From JAZKIX01 sp040384645 (GTDB lineage Bacteria > Pseudomonadota > Gammaproteobacteria > Burkholderiales > Burkholderiaceae_D), in the NCBI GenBank assembly GCA_040384645.1, contig JAZKIX010000061.1, positions 1 through 30,966 of the forward strand: 30,966 nucleotides of DNA, written 5' to 3'. Both the position numbers and the translations under genes were made by a program. The notes below the pieces were generated by a model that saw only the letters and a list, made by a program, of their open reading frames with translations, was not told the DNA's origin and searched no databases. This document shows positions 1-7,275 of this stretch, in pieces; within the stretch, counting starts at the first letter, position 1, and every line of letters starts with the position of its first letter.

Positions 1-1
1 G

Positions 2-391
2 TTATTTGCGCTGTTTGCCGGCTTTTATTACTGGGTGCCGAAATGGACCGGTTTCATGTACAAGGACTCGCGCGGGAAATTTCATTTCTGGAATTCAGTG
101 ATATGGGTCAATGTCACTTTTTTTCCCATGCATTTTCTTGGGCTAGCCGGCATGCCGCGCCGCTACGCCGATTATCCGGCCCAGTTTGCCGACTTCAATA
201 TGCTGGTATCGGTCGGTGGCCTGATGTTTGGCTTGACCCAAGTCTATTTCGTCTTCGCCGTGGTATTGCCCACCATGCGCGGTGGAGAAAAAGCGCCAGC
301 CAAACCCTGGGAAGGTGCCGAAGGACTGGAATGGACCGTGCCCAGCCCGGCACCCTTTCACACCTTTGAAGTTGCACCGATCGTGAAGTAA
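2..391 (+). CDS. ctaD: Cytochrome c oxidase subunit I, C-terminal part (5' end outside window)
   Basis: This is the last 129 codons of the catalytic haem-copper subunit of an aa3-type cytochrome c oxidase, an inner-membrane enzyme that reduces oxygen to water and pumps protons. The reading frame is open from the window edge. The visible part starts inside the family signature FAGFYYWVPKWTG and continues with FWNSVIWVNVTFFPMHFLG and the GMPRRYADYP motif that is close to invariant in subunit I. A final membrane helix (MLVSVGGLMFGLTQVYFVFAVVLP) and a short polar tail ending FHTFEVAPIVK follow. The haem and CuB ligands lie upstream, outside the window. The next gene, DUF2244, is a usual neighbour of oxidase genes. 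Identification is near certain; whether the upstream gene is intact cannot be seen. Confidence 0.95.
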   Translation, partial: LFALFAGFYYWVPKWTGFMYKDSRGKFHFWNSVIWVNVTFFPMHFLGLAGMPRRYADYPAQFADFNMLVSVGGLMFGLTQVYFVFAVVLPTMRGGEKAPAKPWEGAEGLEWTVPSPAPFHTFEVAPIVK

Positions 392-439
392 TTGATTGTT
401 GAGTAGACGCTGGCGCAGCGTAATCGCAGCGAGAACGGT

Positions 440-931
440 ATGAGCAAGCCGGACGAGCAGGGCAGCAAGCAGGAATGGCTATTAAAACGCAACTGCAGTC
501 TCTCGCCAGCGCAGTTGGCATGGGCTTATGCGATGCCTTGCCTGGTGTCGTTATTCGTGGCAGGATTTTTTGCCCTGCAAGGCGCATGGTTGATCCTGGT
601 TTTTGTCATGTTGGAAGCGATTTTCCTGACGCTGGCGTTTTTACATGCGGCGCGCCATGCCACCGATCATGAACATATCGTCTTGATGGAAACGTGCCTG
701 TTGGTGGAGCGCGTTCTGGCTGGGCACATTGAGCAGACACGTCTTGAACTGTATTGGATTCGCCTGGCAATGCCAGCCCGCTACCAAGACTTGATCCAGC
801 TAGAAGCGAAGGGCGTGAAAGTAAAAATCGGGCAATTTCTCACGGTGGAAAAACGGCGTGCATTTGCGCAAGAACTCAAGGAGCGGTTGCGTAGCAGTGC
901 CAACAGGACCTTTATCGCAGCTAAAGCGTAA
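440..931 (+). CDS. DUF2244 integral membrane protein
   Basis: A 163-aa protein of the DUF2244 family, often found beside cytochrome oxidase genes in Alpha- and Betaproteobacteria; its biochemical role is not established. After a polar N-terminus (about residues 1-25) two close hydrophobic segments (about 26-50 and 52-70) form a helical hairpin. A cytoplasmic beta-rich domain follows, with the family's ETCLLVERVLAG and ETRLELYWIRL-like stretch and an FLTVEKRRAFAQELKERL segment near the C-terminus. It lies 48 bp after ctaD on the same strand. The start is the first ATG after a weak purine-rich region (GCGAGAACGGT). Its position suggests a part in oxidase assembly or stability, but that is inference from neighbourhood. 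Confidence 0.85.
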   Translation: MSKPDEQGSKQEWLLKRNCSLSPAQLAWAYAMPCLVSLFVAGFFALQGAWLILVFVMLEAIFLTLAFLHAARHATDHEHIVLMETCLLVERVLAGHIEQTRLELYWIRLAMPARYQDLIQLEAKGVKVKIGQFLTVEKRRAFAQELKERLRSSANRTFIAAKA

Positions 932-959
932 GGGTCGGCGCTTTTCATTGGCACAATAT

Positions 960-1676
960 TTACACGCTGCGGCGCACTAACAGACTGCGGATATCGCTAA
1001 TCGCTGCGGCGGGACTCAAACCCTTGGGGCAGACATCGGTGCAATTCATGATGGTGCGGCAGCGAAACAGCCGGTAGGCATCGTTCACGTTGTCCAGGCG
1101 CTCGCCCAATGCGGTGTCGCGGCTGTCGGCCATGAAGCGATAGGCTTGCAAGAGTCCAGCCGGGCCGACGAATTTATCCGGGTTCCACCAAAAGGTCGGG
1201 CACGCGGTCGAGCAACAGGCGCACAGGATGCATTCGTACAAGCCATTGAGCTGGTCGCGTTCTTCCGGGCTCTGTAGTCGTTCCTTTTCCGGCGGTGGCG
1301 TATCGTTGATCAAATACGGTTTGATCGAATGGTATTGCTGCCAGAACAGTGTCAGGTCGACCATCAAATCGCGCACTACCGGTAAGCCCGGCAAAGGCCG
1401 GAACACTACTGGCTGGCGCACTTCGTTGATATTGGTAATGCATGCCAGGCCGTTCTTTCCATTGATGTTCATCGAGTCCGAACCGCATACGCCTTCACGG
1501 CAAGAGCGGCGAAAAGACAGGGTATCGTCGATATCACTCTTGATACGCATCAAGACATCGAGCAGCATCTTGTCTTGCGGCGCCAGTGGCACAGACAGGC
1601 GCTGCAAATAGGGTTTGGCATCGACGTCGGGATCGTAGCGAAAAATTTCCACGTCGAGCGTACGGGCCGAATTCAT
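960..1676 (-). CDS. sdhB: Succinate dehydrogenase/fumarate reductase iron-sulfur subunit, orphan copy
   Basis: A 238-aa SdhB-type subunit that passes electrons from the flavoprotein to quinone in complex II. The plant-type [2Fe-2S] ligands are visible: C59, C64, D67 and C79, with the Asp variant seen in E. coli SdhB. The C-terminal domain carries CILCACCSTACP (C149, C152, C155, C159) plus C206, C212 and C216, giving the [4Fe-4S] and [3Fe-4S] clusters. Length and motifs are those of a complete, functional protein. What is odd is the context: no sdhC, sdhD or sdhA adjoins it. It lies tail-to-tail with the oxidase-linked DUF2244 gene and 172 bp downstream of a ferredoxin gene on the same strand. 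It may be a second copy or the product of a split operon. Confidence 0.93.
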   Translation of the reverse strand: MNSARTLDVEIFRYDPDVDAKPYLQRLSVPLAPQDKMLLDVLMRIKSDIDDTLSFRRSCREGVCGSDSMNINGKNGLACITNINEVRQPVVFRPLPGLPVVRDLMVDLTLFWQQYHSIKPYLINDTPPPEKERLQSPEERDQLNGLYECILCACCSTACPTFWWNPDKFVGPAGLLQAYRFMADSRDTALGERLDNVNDAYRLFRCRTIMNCTDVCPKGLSPAAAISDIRSLLVRRSV

Positions 1677-1848
1677 GGCAAAAACCCCTGCATTCTTTCT
1701 CAGGATGGCATCAGACTGGGACAGGGACCCGCGTGAAGATTGGGCCTTGCTTAGCCTTTCTGCTGCGCGTCTATAGCACTACTTTTTACCTCCGTTGCCA
1801 ATCCAAGAGATTGAGAAATCGCATGGAACCAATCATTTGCATTTCCCA

Positions 1849-2187
1849 TCAGCCATTTTCCTTGACCTGATTGATGGAATATCTGGGGATGTCGACCACA
1901 ACATCACTGGTCCCCACAATCGCCTGACACGACAGGCGCGATTGCGGCTGCAAACCCCAGGCGCGGTCGAGCATGTCTTCTTCATTTTCATCGACTTCGT
2001 TCAATGAATGAAAGCCTTGCGTGACGATGACATGGCACGTGGTGCAAGCGCCCACTTTGCCGCAAGCGTGTTCAATCTCCACGTGATTGCCCAATAGCGC
2101 ATCGCAGATGCTGGTCGCCTGTGTGACTTCGATGACAGCACCTGAGGGGGCGAATTCCGGGTGCGGCAATACGGTGATTTTCGGCAT
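1849..2187 (-). CDS. fdx: ISC-type [2Fe-2S] ferredoxin
   Basis: A 112-aa adrenodoxin-like ferredoxin of the kind that supplies electrons for iron-sulfur cluster assembly. The cluster ligands are C42, C48, C51 and C87 in the order C-x5-C-x2-C...C (HACGKVGACTTCHV and RLSCQAIV). The segment SLNEVDENEEDMLDRAWGL is characteristic of the ISC ferredoxin family. The frame is open for 74 further codons upstream, but I chose the ATG at 2187. It is preceded by AAGGAATCAC at good spacing, and homology begins there (MPKITVLPHPEF). In most proteobacteria fdx closes the iscRSUA-hscBA operon; here it stands alone next to an orphan sdhB. Confidence 0.92.
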   Translation of the reverse strand: MPKITVLPHPEFAPSGAVIEVTQATSICDALLGNHVEIEHACGKVGACTTCHVIVTQGFHSLNEVDENEEDMLDRAWGLQPQSRLSCQAIVGTSDVVVDIPRYSINQVKENG

Positions 2188-2409
2188 GTGATTCCTTGAG
2201 AAATTAAGCTGTGGCATCGTCATAGCTGACGCCGCATGTCGATCGCTTGGACAAGCGCGCGCCCTTATCGAGCGCTCTAACTGAACCAGTGTTGCGATAA
2301 TTTGAAAAAATAGGCTGCCAGTAAGGACCTTCATGGCAGCTACTCTGGACGTGACGCAAAGTGACCGCAGCCAAATAACAACAAAATTAAACGCGTGCTG
2401 AAAAACCAT

Positions 2410-2438
2410 TTGACGTAAAAATCACGCTGCCGCAGAAT
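2410..2438 (+). promoter_or_regulatory. Predicted sigma70 promoter of the rtcB leader
   Basis: TTGACG (2410-2415) is separated by exactly 17 bp from CAGAAT (2433-2438), which is a good -35 and a moderate -10 hexamer. Transcription would start near 2445. The perfect inverted repeat ACCAATTTTGGT (2447-2458) lies right at the predicted start and could be an operator. No sigma54-type -24/-12 pair, as expected for RtcR-controlled rtc operons, was seen. This is a prediction from motif and spacing only. Confidence 0.5.
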
Positions 2439-2487
2439 CGCCCTTCACCAATTTTGGTCAACCATTTTTTACAGGAAAGGAACGAGC

Positions 2488-2526
2488 ATGCCCGGTACCG
2501 CTATCCACAATTCAAAACAATATTAG
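2488..2526 (+). CDS. Putative 12-codon leader peptide of rtcB
   Basis: A short ORF reading MPGTAIHNSKQY then TAG. It starts 6 nt after an excellent ribosome binding site (AGGAAAGGA then ACGAGC). The stop codon at 2524-2526 directly abuts the first arm (2527-2531) of the leader hairpins, so a ribosome finishing or stalling here would mask that arm. The last seven sense codons specify Ile, His, Asn, Ser, Lys, Gln and Tyr. tRNAs for His, Asn and Tyr are known targets of colicin E5-type anticodon nucleases, and tRNA-Lys is the target of PrrC. This makes a sensor of damaged tRNA conceivable, but that is hypothesis. The ORF may also be chance. Confidence 0.35.
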   Translation: MPGTAIHNSKQY

Positions 2527-2594
2527 CCCCGCGCATGATTGCTCGGGGTCGTCGGCCACTGTTGCCGATCCCGAGCCGGTCGTTCCGATACAAG

Positions 2595-2632
2595 AACCCC
2601 GGTGAGGAAACTCGCCGGGGTTTTTGCTTTTT
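2595..2632 (+). terminator. Intrinsic terminator upstream of rtcB
   Basis: A 12-bp stem (2595-2606 with 2611-2622, one T-G pair) closed by a GAAA tetraloop is followed by a T-rich tract through 2632. It sits 65 bp before the rtcB start codon and downstream of the predicted rtcB promoter. It must therefore be read through or prevented for rtcB expression, unless a second promoter lies in 2633-2690. Confidence 0.8.
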
Positions 2633-2697
2633 TACGACTGCGACATTATTCGCGCCGCAGCAACGATCCCGGCATAACAAATCTCGAAAGAAACGTT

Positions 2698-3906
2698 ATG
2701 CCAATCAAACAAACCCTGCACAAGGGTCTCGTCCCAGTGCACATTTTTACCGACGATATCGACCACACTGCCCTCCAGCAATTGCTCAATATCGCCAACC
2801 TGCCCATCGTCTATCCACATGTGGCTGCGATGCCCGATGTCCATGCCGGCAGCGGCGCCACTGTCGGCAGCGTGATCCCGACCCGCGCCGCCATCATCCC
2901 GGCCGCAGTCGGGGTCGATATCGGCTGCGGCATGAACGCAGTGCGCACTACGCTCACCGCCAGCCAGTTGCCCGACAATCTGGCGCGCCTGCGCAGCGCT
3001 ATCGAAGCCGCGATCCCGGTCGGTTTCGAACAACATGAATGGAACAAGATACGCGGCTCGGCCCATGCCCGGGTTGGCCGTCCGCTCAACGACCGCTTAG
3101 ATCGCATTGTCGCCAAGCACAAGGGCATCATGAAGATGCAGCACAAGTTTGCCCAAACCTGGATTTGCCAGATCGGCACGCTGGGCGGTGGCAATCACTT
3201 CATTGAAATCTGTCTCGACGAAGAACAACGGGTCTGGATCATGCTCCATTCCGGCTCGCGCGGCATCGGCAATGTGATCGGGCGCTATTTCATTTCCGCC
3301 GCCAAAAAAGACATGGCACGCCATCAGCGCCATGTGCCGGACAAGGATTTATCCTACTTCAGCGAAGGCTCGGAATGGTTCGACGACTACGTCGAAGCGG
3401 TCGATTGGGCGCAGGATTATGCCCTCGTCAACCGCAGCGAAATGATGCGCCGCGCGCTCGATGTCCTGGCGCAATTCGTCCCGCCCTTCAAGCTCGACGG
3501 CGAAGCCATCAACTGCCACCACAACTATGTGACCCGCGAAAAGCACGGCAACGAAAACCTGTTCATCACCCGTAAAGGCGCAATCTCGGCCCGCGAAGGA
3601 GAGCTCGGCATCATCCCCGGCAGCATGGGCGCAAAAAGCTATATCGTGCGCGGCAAAGGCAACCCGGAATCGTTCTGCTCCTGCTCGCACGGCGCCGGTC
3701 GCCGCATGAGCCGCAGCGAAGCCAAGCGCCGCTTCGACCAGTTCGACCTGGCCGAGCAAACCACCGGCATCGAGTGTCGCAAAGATGGCGGCGTGGTTGA
3801 TGAAATCCCCGCCGCCTACAAAGACATCGACCAGGTCATGGCACACCAGAGCGATCTGGTGGAAGTGGCGCATACCCTGCGCCAGGTCATTTGCGTGAAA
3901 GGCTAA
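2698..3906 (+). CDS. rtcB: RNA-splicing ligase RtcB
   Basis: A 402-aa GTP- and Mn(II)-dependent ligase that joins RNA 2',3'-cyclic phosphate or 3'-phosphate ends to 5'-OH ends, as in repair of cleaved tRNA. The metal ligands are visible: C77 in VGVDIGCGMNAV, H167 in GTLGGGNHFIEI, H184 in LHSGSRGIGN and H275 in INCHHNYVTRE. The guanylated histidine is H331 in SCSHGAGRRMSRS. All match E. coli RtcB at an almost constant offset, so it should be active. The start is the ATG at 2698, preceded by CGAAAGAAACGTT; an upstream in-frame ATG at 2539 lies inside the leader structure and was rejected. It is followed at once by a small basic gene, then by MoxR and VWA genes. RtcA and the RtcR activator are absent from the window. 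Confidence 0.96.
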   Translation: MPIKQTLHKGLVPVHIFTDDIDHTALQQLLNIANLPIVYPHVAAMPDVHAGSGATVGSVIPTRAAIIPAAVGVDIGCGMNAVRTTLTASQLPDNLARLRSAIEAAIPVGFEQHEWNKIRGSAHARVGRPLNDRLDRIVAKHKGIMKMQHKFAQTWICQIGTLGGGNHFIEICLDEEQRVWIMLHSGSRGIGNVIGRYFISAAKKDMARHQRHVPDKDLSYFSEGSEWFDDYVEAVDWAQDYALVNRSEMMRRALDVLAQFVPPFKLDGEAINCHHNYVTREKHGNENLFITRKGAISAREGELGIIPGSMGAKSYIVRGKGNPESFCSCSHGAGRRMSRSEAKRRFDQFDLAEQTTGIECRKDGGVVDEIPAAYKDIDQVMAHQSDLVEVAHTLRQVICVKG

Positions 3907-3908
3907 TC

Positions 3909-4094
3909 ATGAAAATCACTCTCAAGCTGCCCAAGACCGCCAAGCCGCGCAACCCACTGGCCGTCGCCGCCAAAACCCGCCGCGCCGGTGCGCATCAATC
4001 CGAGAATCCGGCGCGACAGGCGCGCCGGTTGGAAAAGCAAAAGCTGCATTTGCTGCTGTCGGGGAAAAAGGATAGAGGCGATTCCGATGCGTAA
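3909..4094 (+). CDS. Small basic protein downstream of rtcB
   Basis: A 61-aa Lys/Arg-rich protein that I do not recognise as a named family. The N-terminus is MKITLKLPKTAKPRNPLAVA, followed by a basic, probably helical stretch (ARQARRLEKQKLHLLLSGKK). The start lies 2 bp after the rtcB stop codon with AAAGG six bases upstream, at the end of the rtcB coding region, so translation is probably coupled to rtcB. Composition suggests nucleic-acid binding, which with the neighbour could mean RNA substrate delivery to RtcB; this is inference. The tight junction and coding-like codon use support a real gene. Confidence 0.6.
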   Translation: MKITLKLPKTAKPRNPLAVAAKTRRAGAHQSENPARQARRLEKQKLHLLLSGKKDRGDSDA

Positions 4095-4162
4095 TGTCCA
4101 AGCCGTCACCTACTTAATAACTAAAATGCAACCATTCTGCCCCCGGCGAATGCACCGGTTTT

Positions 4163-4268
4163 CTCCTTCCCTTTCAAGGGGAAGGCCGGGATGGGGATGG
4201 GTTTCTTGTGCAATTTTTACGACAGAAACCCATCCCCACCCTAACCCTCCCCTTGAAAGGGAGGGGAT
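4163..4268. repeat. Large imperfect palindrome (REP/MITE-like)
   Basis: The arms 4164-4207 and 4222-4268 are largely complementary: CCCTTTCAAGGGGAAGG, then GGGATGGGGATGGGTTTC, against GAAACCCATCCCCACCC and CCTCCCCTTGAAAGGG. The loop is about 14 nt. The right arm ends in GGGGATTTTTC, so it may terminate transcription after the small basic gene. It lies between that gene and the MoxR ATPase and would separate the two halves of the module. A short flank just downstream (4298-4321) recurs at 19518-19541. Confidence 0.8.
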
Positions 4269-4351
4269 TTTTCTCAGCAATTTGTATTTTTTCGAGGTCA
4301 TCCATAGGGATCTGAATAGTTTCAATAAAACAACAATAAGAAAAAATCATC

Positions 4352-5425
4352 ATGCAATCTGCCATCCAACTTAATCAAACCCAGGCCATCGATTTCCTGC
4401 TCCATGTGGCCGTGGTCCGGCCTGTGTTCATGTGGGGTGCGCCAGGCATTGGCAAAAGCGCCTTGGTACGCCGCTTTGCCGATGCGGTCGGCATGGAATG
4501 CGTCTCGCTCCTGGGTAGCCAGCTGGCGCCGGAAGACTTGCTCGGCATTCCTAAAATCGATGGCGAATGTTCACGCTTTTATCCGCCAGCCAATATCGTG
4601 CGCCAGCAGCCGTTCGTGCTGTTTCTCGACGAATTGAATGCCTCGTCGCATGAAATTCAAAAAGCCTTTTATTCACTGATCCTGGAACAGCGTGTCGGCG
4701 AATATTGCCTGCCCGCTGGCACCATCGTGATCGGCGCCGGCAACCGTGCCAAGGATGCCGCCATCGTCAAGCCGATGCCATCGGCCTTGATCAATCGCTT
4801 GGTGCATATTCATTTGCGTGCCGACCACCGGCAATGGCTGAGCTGGGCCATCAACGAGGGCGGCATCCATCCCTGGATTGTCGAGTACATCCAGTTGCGG
4901 CCAGACCATCTCTGGAGCGAGCCGCCAAAACATGAAGAAGCTTTTTCTACCCCACGCAGCTGGCATATGTTGTCCGATGCCCTGCATTCGTTCGGCGACA
5001 AGATCAGCGATGAAATGATCGAGGCGCTGGCCTTTGGCTTGTTGTCGCCTGCGCATGCGGGCCACTTCAAGGCATATCTGAAGCAAATTCATCAAAAGCA
5101 CACCTTGCATGCCATCCTCAAGGGCGATGCCTTTTGGCCAACTGGGGCGGACAATCGCGACGTGCTGTACTTTCTGGCGCAATCGTTCCGCGCCCATTTG
5201 CGCAAGGAATTGCCGGAAGACGAAGCCTCGGTGCGCGGCCCGCACCAAAACCTGGCGATTCGTGCCAAGGACATGCTGCGCGATCTGGCCCGTATCAGCG
5301 TCGAGATTGCGCAATCGGTCATGAGCGAAGACGAAGCCGGGCAGCGCTTGCCGTCTTGGTTTTTGGTCGAAGTGGCGCGTGATTTGCCACGGCTGGCCGG
5401 GCGCGACAGCAAGGTACGGGCATGA
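4352..5425 (+). CDS. MoxR-family AAA+ ATPase
   Basis: A 357-aa ATPase of the MoxR type, chaperone-like machines that usually work with a VWA-domain partner. Walker A is GAPGIGKS (29-36), Walker B is FLDELN (91-96), the sensor-1 Asn lies in VIGAGNRAKD (N131), and a likely arginine finger is R149 in ALINRLVH. An alpha-helical lid domain follows, then a C-terminal extension (about 230-357) without recognised motifs. The start is ATG 4352 with only a weak AAGAAAAAAT upstream. The stop overlaps the start of the next gene by four bases (ATGA), so the two proteins are probably made in a fixed ratio. Proximity to rtcB suggests a role in RNA repair or remodelling of a ribonucleoprotein; this is inference. 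Confidence 0.9.
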   Translation: MQSAIQLNQTQAIDFLLHVAVVRPVFMWGAPGIGKSALVRRFADAVGMECVSLLGSQLAPEDLLGIPKIDGECSRFYPPANIVRQQPFVLFLDELNASSHEIQKAFYSLILEQRVGEYCLPAGTIVIGAGNRAKDAAIVKPMPSALINRLVHIHLRADHRQWLSWAINEGGIHPWIVEYIQLRPDHLWSEPPKHEEAFSTPRSWHMLSDALHSFGDKISDEMIEALAFGLLSPAHAGHFKAYLKQIHQKHTLHAILKGDAFWPTGADNRDVLYFLAQSFRAHLRKELPEDEASVRGPHQNLAIRAKDMLRDLARISVEIAQSVMSEDEAGQRLPSWFLVEVARDLPRLAGRDSKVRA

Positions 5426-7227
5426 GCCGCAACCTGCAAAAAGATGCCGCTGCCGAAGCCCGCAACGCCGGCGTGCAGCGCGTAAGAAAGCATCCGGTGC
5501 TGGCGCCCATGCTTGATTCGATCCGGTTCGGGCTCGATACCGAATATCGTTTCGTCTCGGCCACCGGCTGGCTGGCCGTTGCACCAGCGGGCACGATCTG
5601 GCTGCATCCCAAGCGGCGGGCAACCCCAGAAGCATGGAGCAGAGTCATTGCCTTGACGCTGGTGTGCTTGGGTTTTGGGCTGGTGCGCCGGCGTGAACCC
5701 TATGCCTTGTGGGAAACCGCCAGCATTCTGGTAGCGGATCGTTTTTGTGACGAACTCAAGCTCGGCGCCTGGCCAGAGTCGCTGGAATATGCCCTCCCGC
5801 ATTTTCCGTCGGGTGGGGCGGAAGCCTTATTGCGGCAATTTTGTGTCGACGGCTGCGAGCCAGACTTGTGCGCCTGGTACGCGGCATTGAATGGCGGCGC
5901 AGCCCTGTTTTGCGAGTTGGATGGCAATGATGCAGCGTGGCAACGCCATCCGAAGTGGACCGATCTGCTGGCCGATGGCATCGCACGGGGCGTCGGACAC
6001 GCCTTGCAAGTGGCATCCGGCACGGTGGTGGCAGACGGCGTCATCAAGCCGCCGACCAGAGCATCGCGCACCCGGCAACGCCTGATCGATCATTACCCCT
6101 TGCTGGGCGCTCTGGCCGTCAGTTTCGATATCGAAGAAGATATTCGCCTGTGCCAGCAATACGATATCCGCGTTGCCGCCATCGATGTCGGTGCGCGCCG
6201 CATCTGGATCAATCCCAGCGCGGGTTTGTCCGACAATGAATGCCTGTTCGTTTTTGCCCACGAACTGCTGCATGCGGGCTTAAATCACGCCTCGCGCCGA
6301 CGTGGACGCGACGCCTTGCTGTGGAATATCGCCTGCGATTTCGTCATCAATGGCTGGCTGATCGAGATGCACGTCGGCACCCCGCCACAGATCGGGCTGC
6401 TGCACGATCCGGCATTCGCCAATCAATCGTCGGAAGAGGTCTACGACAGCTTGGCGCAAGACATCCGCCGCGCCCGCAAGCTGGCAACCCTGCGCGGCGT
6501 CGGCGCGCAAGATTTGCTCGGCGAAGATGAAGGCGCCTTGTTTACCGATGCCGAAGCCTACTGCCGCCGCGCGCTGGCGCAAGGCTTGGATCGTTACGTC
6601 AGCGCTGCACCACGCGGCTTATTGCCAGCCGGCTTGATCGAAGAAATCCGCAGCCTGAGCCAGCCGCCAATTCCATGGGATGTGCGGCTGGCCGAGTGGT
6701 TCGACGAGCGCTTCCCGCCACCTGAATTACGCCGCAGTTATGCCAGGCCATCGCGACGGCAAATGGCAACGCCCGAGATTGCCCGCCCATCGGTCGTCAA
6801 GCCGACGGAAGTAGAGCGGCGCAGCCGCGTCTTTGGCGTCCTCCTGGATACCTCCGGTTCAATGCCGCCGCAACTGCTGGGAAAAGCATTGGGCGCGATT
6901 GCAAGTTATGCCTTGGCACGCGATGTAGCGTCGGTACGCCTGATCTGTTGTGACGCCAGGGCTTACGACAGCGGCTGGGTCGCACCGGAAAACCTGCTCG
7001 ACCGTTTCACCCTGCAAGGACGCGGCGGGACGATATTGCAACCGGGTCTTGATTTGCTCAATGCGCTGGCAGATCGTGGCGACTTTCCCAAAGCAGGGCC
7101 GTTGCTGGTGATTACCGATGGCTATTGCGAGGATCAACTCAATGTGGACATGGACCATGCGTTTTTAATGCCGGCAGGACGGCGCTTGCCATTTCGGGCG
7201 CGGGGAGAGGTTTTTCATGTGAGTTAA
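5422..7227 (+). CDS. DUF2201-type metallopeptidase-like protein with C-terminal VWA domain
   Basis: A 601-aa protein with a putative metallopeptidase domain (about 215-440) carrying HELLH at 280-284 in the context FVFAHELLHAGLNHASRR. The C-terminal von Willebrand A-like domain (about 468-590) has the metal-ion adhesion site residues D476-x-S-x-S480 in LLDTSGSM, T537 in GRGGT, and D566 in VITDGYCED. This is the layout of DUF2201 N-terminal/VWA-like proteins that pair with MoxR ATPases. An N-terminal region of about 200 residues is unassigned. No signal peptide is present, so it should be cytoplasmic. The ATGA overlap with the ATPase gene indicates translational coupling. The substrate is unknown; HExxH suggests zinc, but activity cannot be judged from sequence. 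Confidence 0.88.
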   Translation: MSRNLQKDAAAEARNAGVQRVRKHPVLAPMLDSIRFGLDTEYRFVSATGWLAVAPAGTIWLHPKRRATPEAWSRVIALTLVCLGFGLVRRREPYALWETASILVADRFCDELKLGAWPESLEYALPHFPSGGAEALLRQFCVDGCEPDLCAWYAALNGGAALFCELDGNDAAWQRHPKWTDLLADGIARGVGHALQVASGTVVADGVIKPPTRASRTRQRLIDHYPLLGALAVSFDIEEDIRLCQQYDIRVAAIDVGARRIWINPSAGLSDNECLFVFAHELLHAGLNHASRRRGRDALLWNIACDFVINGWLIEMHVGTPPQIGLLHDPAFANQSSEEVYDSLAQDIRRARKLATLRGVGAQDLLGEDEGALFTDAEAYCRRALAQGLDRYVSAAPRGLLPAGLIEEIRSLSQPPIPWDVRLAEWFDERFPPPELRRSYARPSRRQMATPEIARPSVVKPTEVERRSRVFGVLLDTSGSMPPQLLGKALGAIASYALARDVASVRLICCDARAYDSGWVAPENLLDRFTLQGRGGTILQPGLDLLNALADRGDFPKAGPLLVITDGYCEDQLNVDMDHAFLMPAGRRLPFRARGEVFHVS

Positions 7228-7275
7228 TTACCTGTTGGTTCTATCAGACAAATTAGTCTGCGTGGACTTGTAACA

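Larger units (their letters stand above)
2445..2632 (+). ncRNA. Structured 5' leader RNA of rtcB (attenuator-like)
   Basis: The RNA predicted from the promoter at 2410-2438 would carry a short ORF (2488-2526), then paired segments, then an intrinsic terminator. CCCCG 2527-2531 can pair with CGGGG 2544-2548. GCTCGGG 2541-2547 can instead pair with CCCGAGC 2570-2576, enclosing TCGGC 2552-2556 / GCCGA 2564-2568 around a 7-nt loop. CGGGGT 2544-2549 is also complementary to ACCCCG 2596-2601, the left arm of the terminator. One segment therefore has three competing partners, which is the logic of an attenuator. All pairings are read from the sequence; the regulatory function is inferred. It could alternatively be a free small RNA ending at the terminator. 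Confidence 0.5.

Noticed and set aside
2552..2568. Anticodon-like stem-loop (5-bp stem, 7-nt loop) in the rtcB leader, suggesting a tRNA or tRNA-like RNA.
   Set aside because: No T-arm, no acceptor stem and no U before the putative anticodon. The hairpin fits as the tip of the longer 2541-2576 stem.
2454..3038. 194-codon plus-strand ORF over the leader and start of rtcB.
   Set aside because: It runs in another frame through the leader hairpins and rtcB, Arg/His-rich with no domain; rtcB is certain.
4673..5635. 320-codon minus-strand ORF opposite the MoxR gene.
   Set aside because: A shadow of the GC-rich ATPase and VWA genes; no motif.
2698..7227. RtcB-MoxR-VWA block as a phage-defence island.
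   Set aside because: All genes are of types found in ordinary RNA-repair and chaperone loci; no toxin, nuclease or mobile gene is present.
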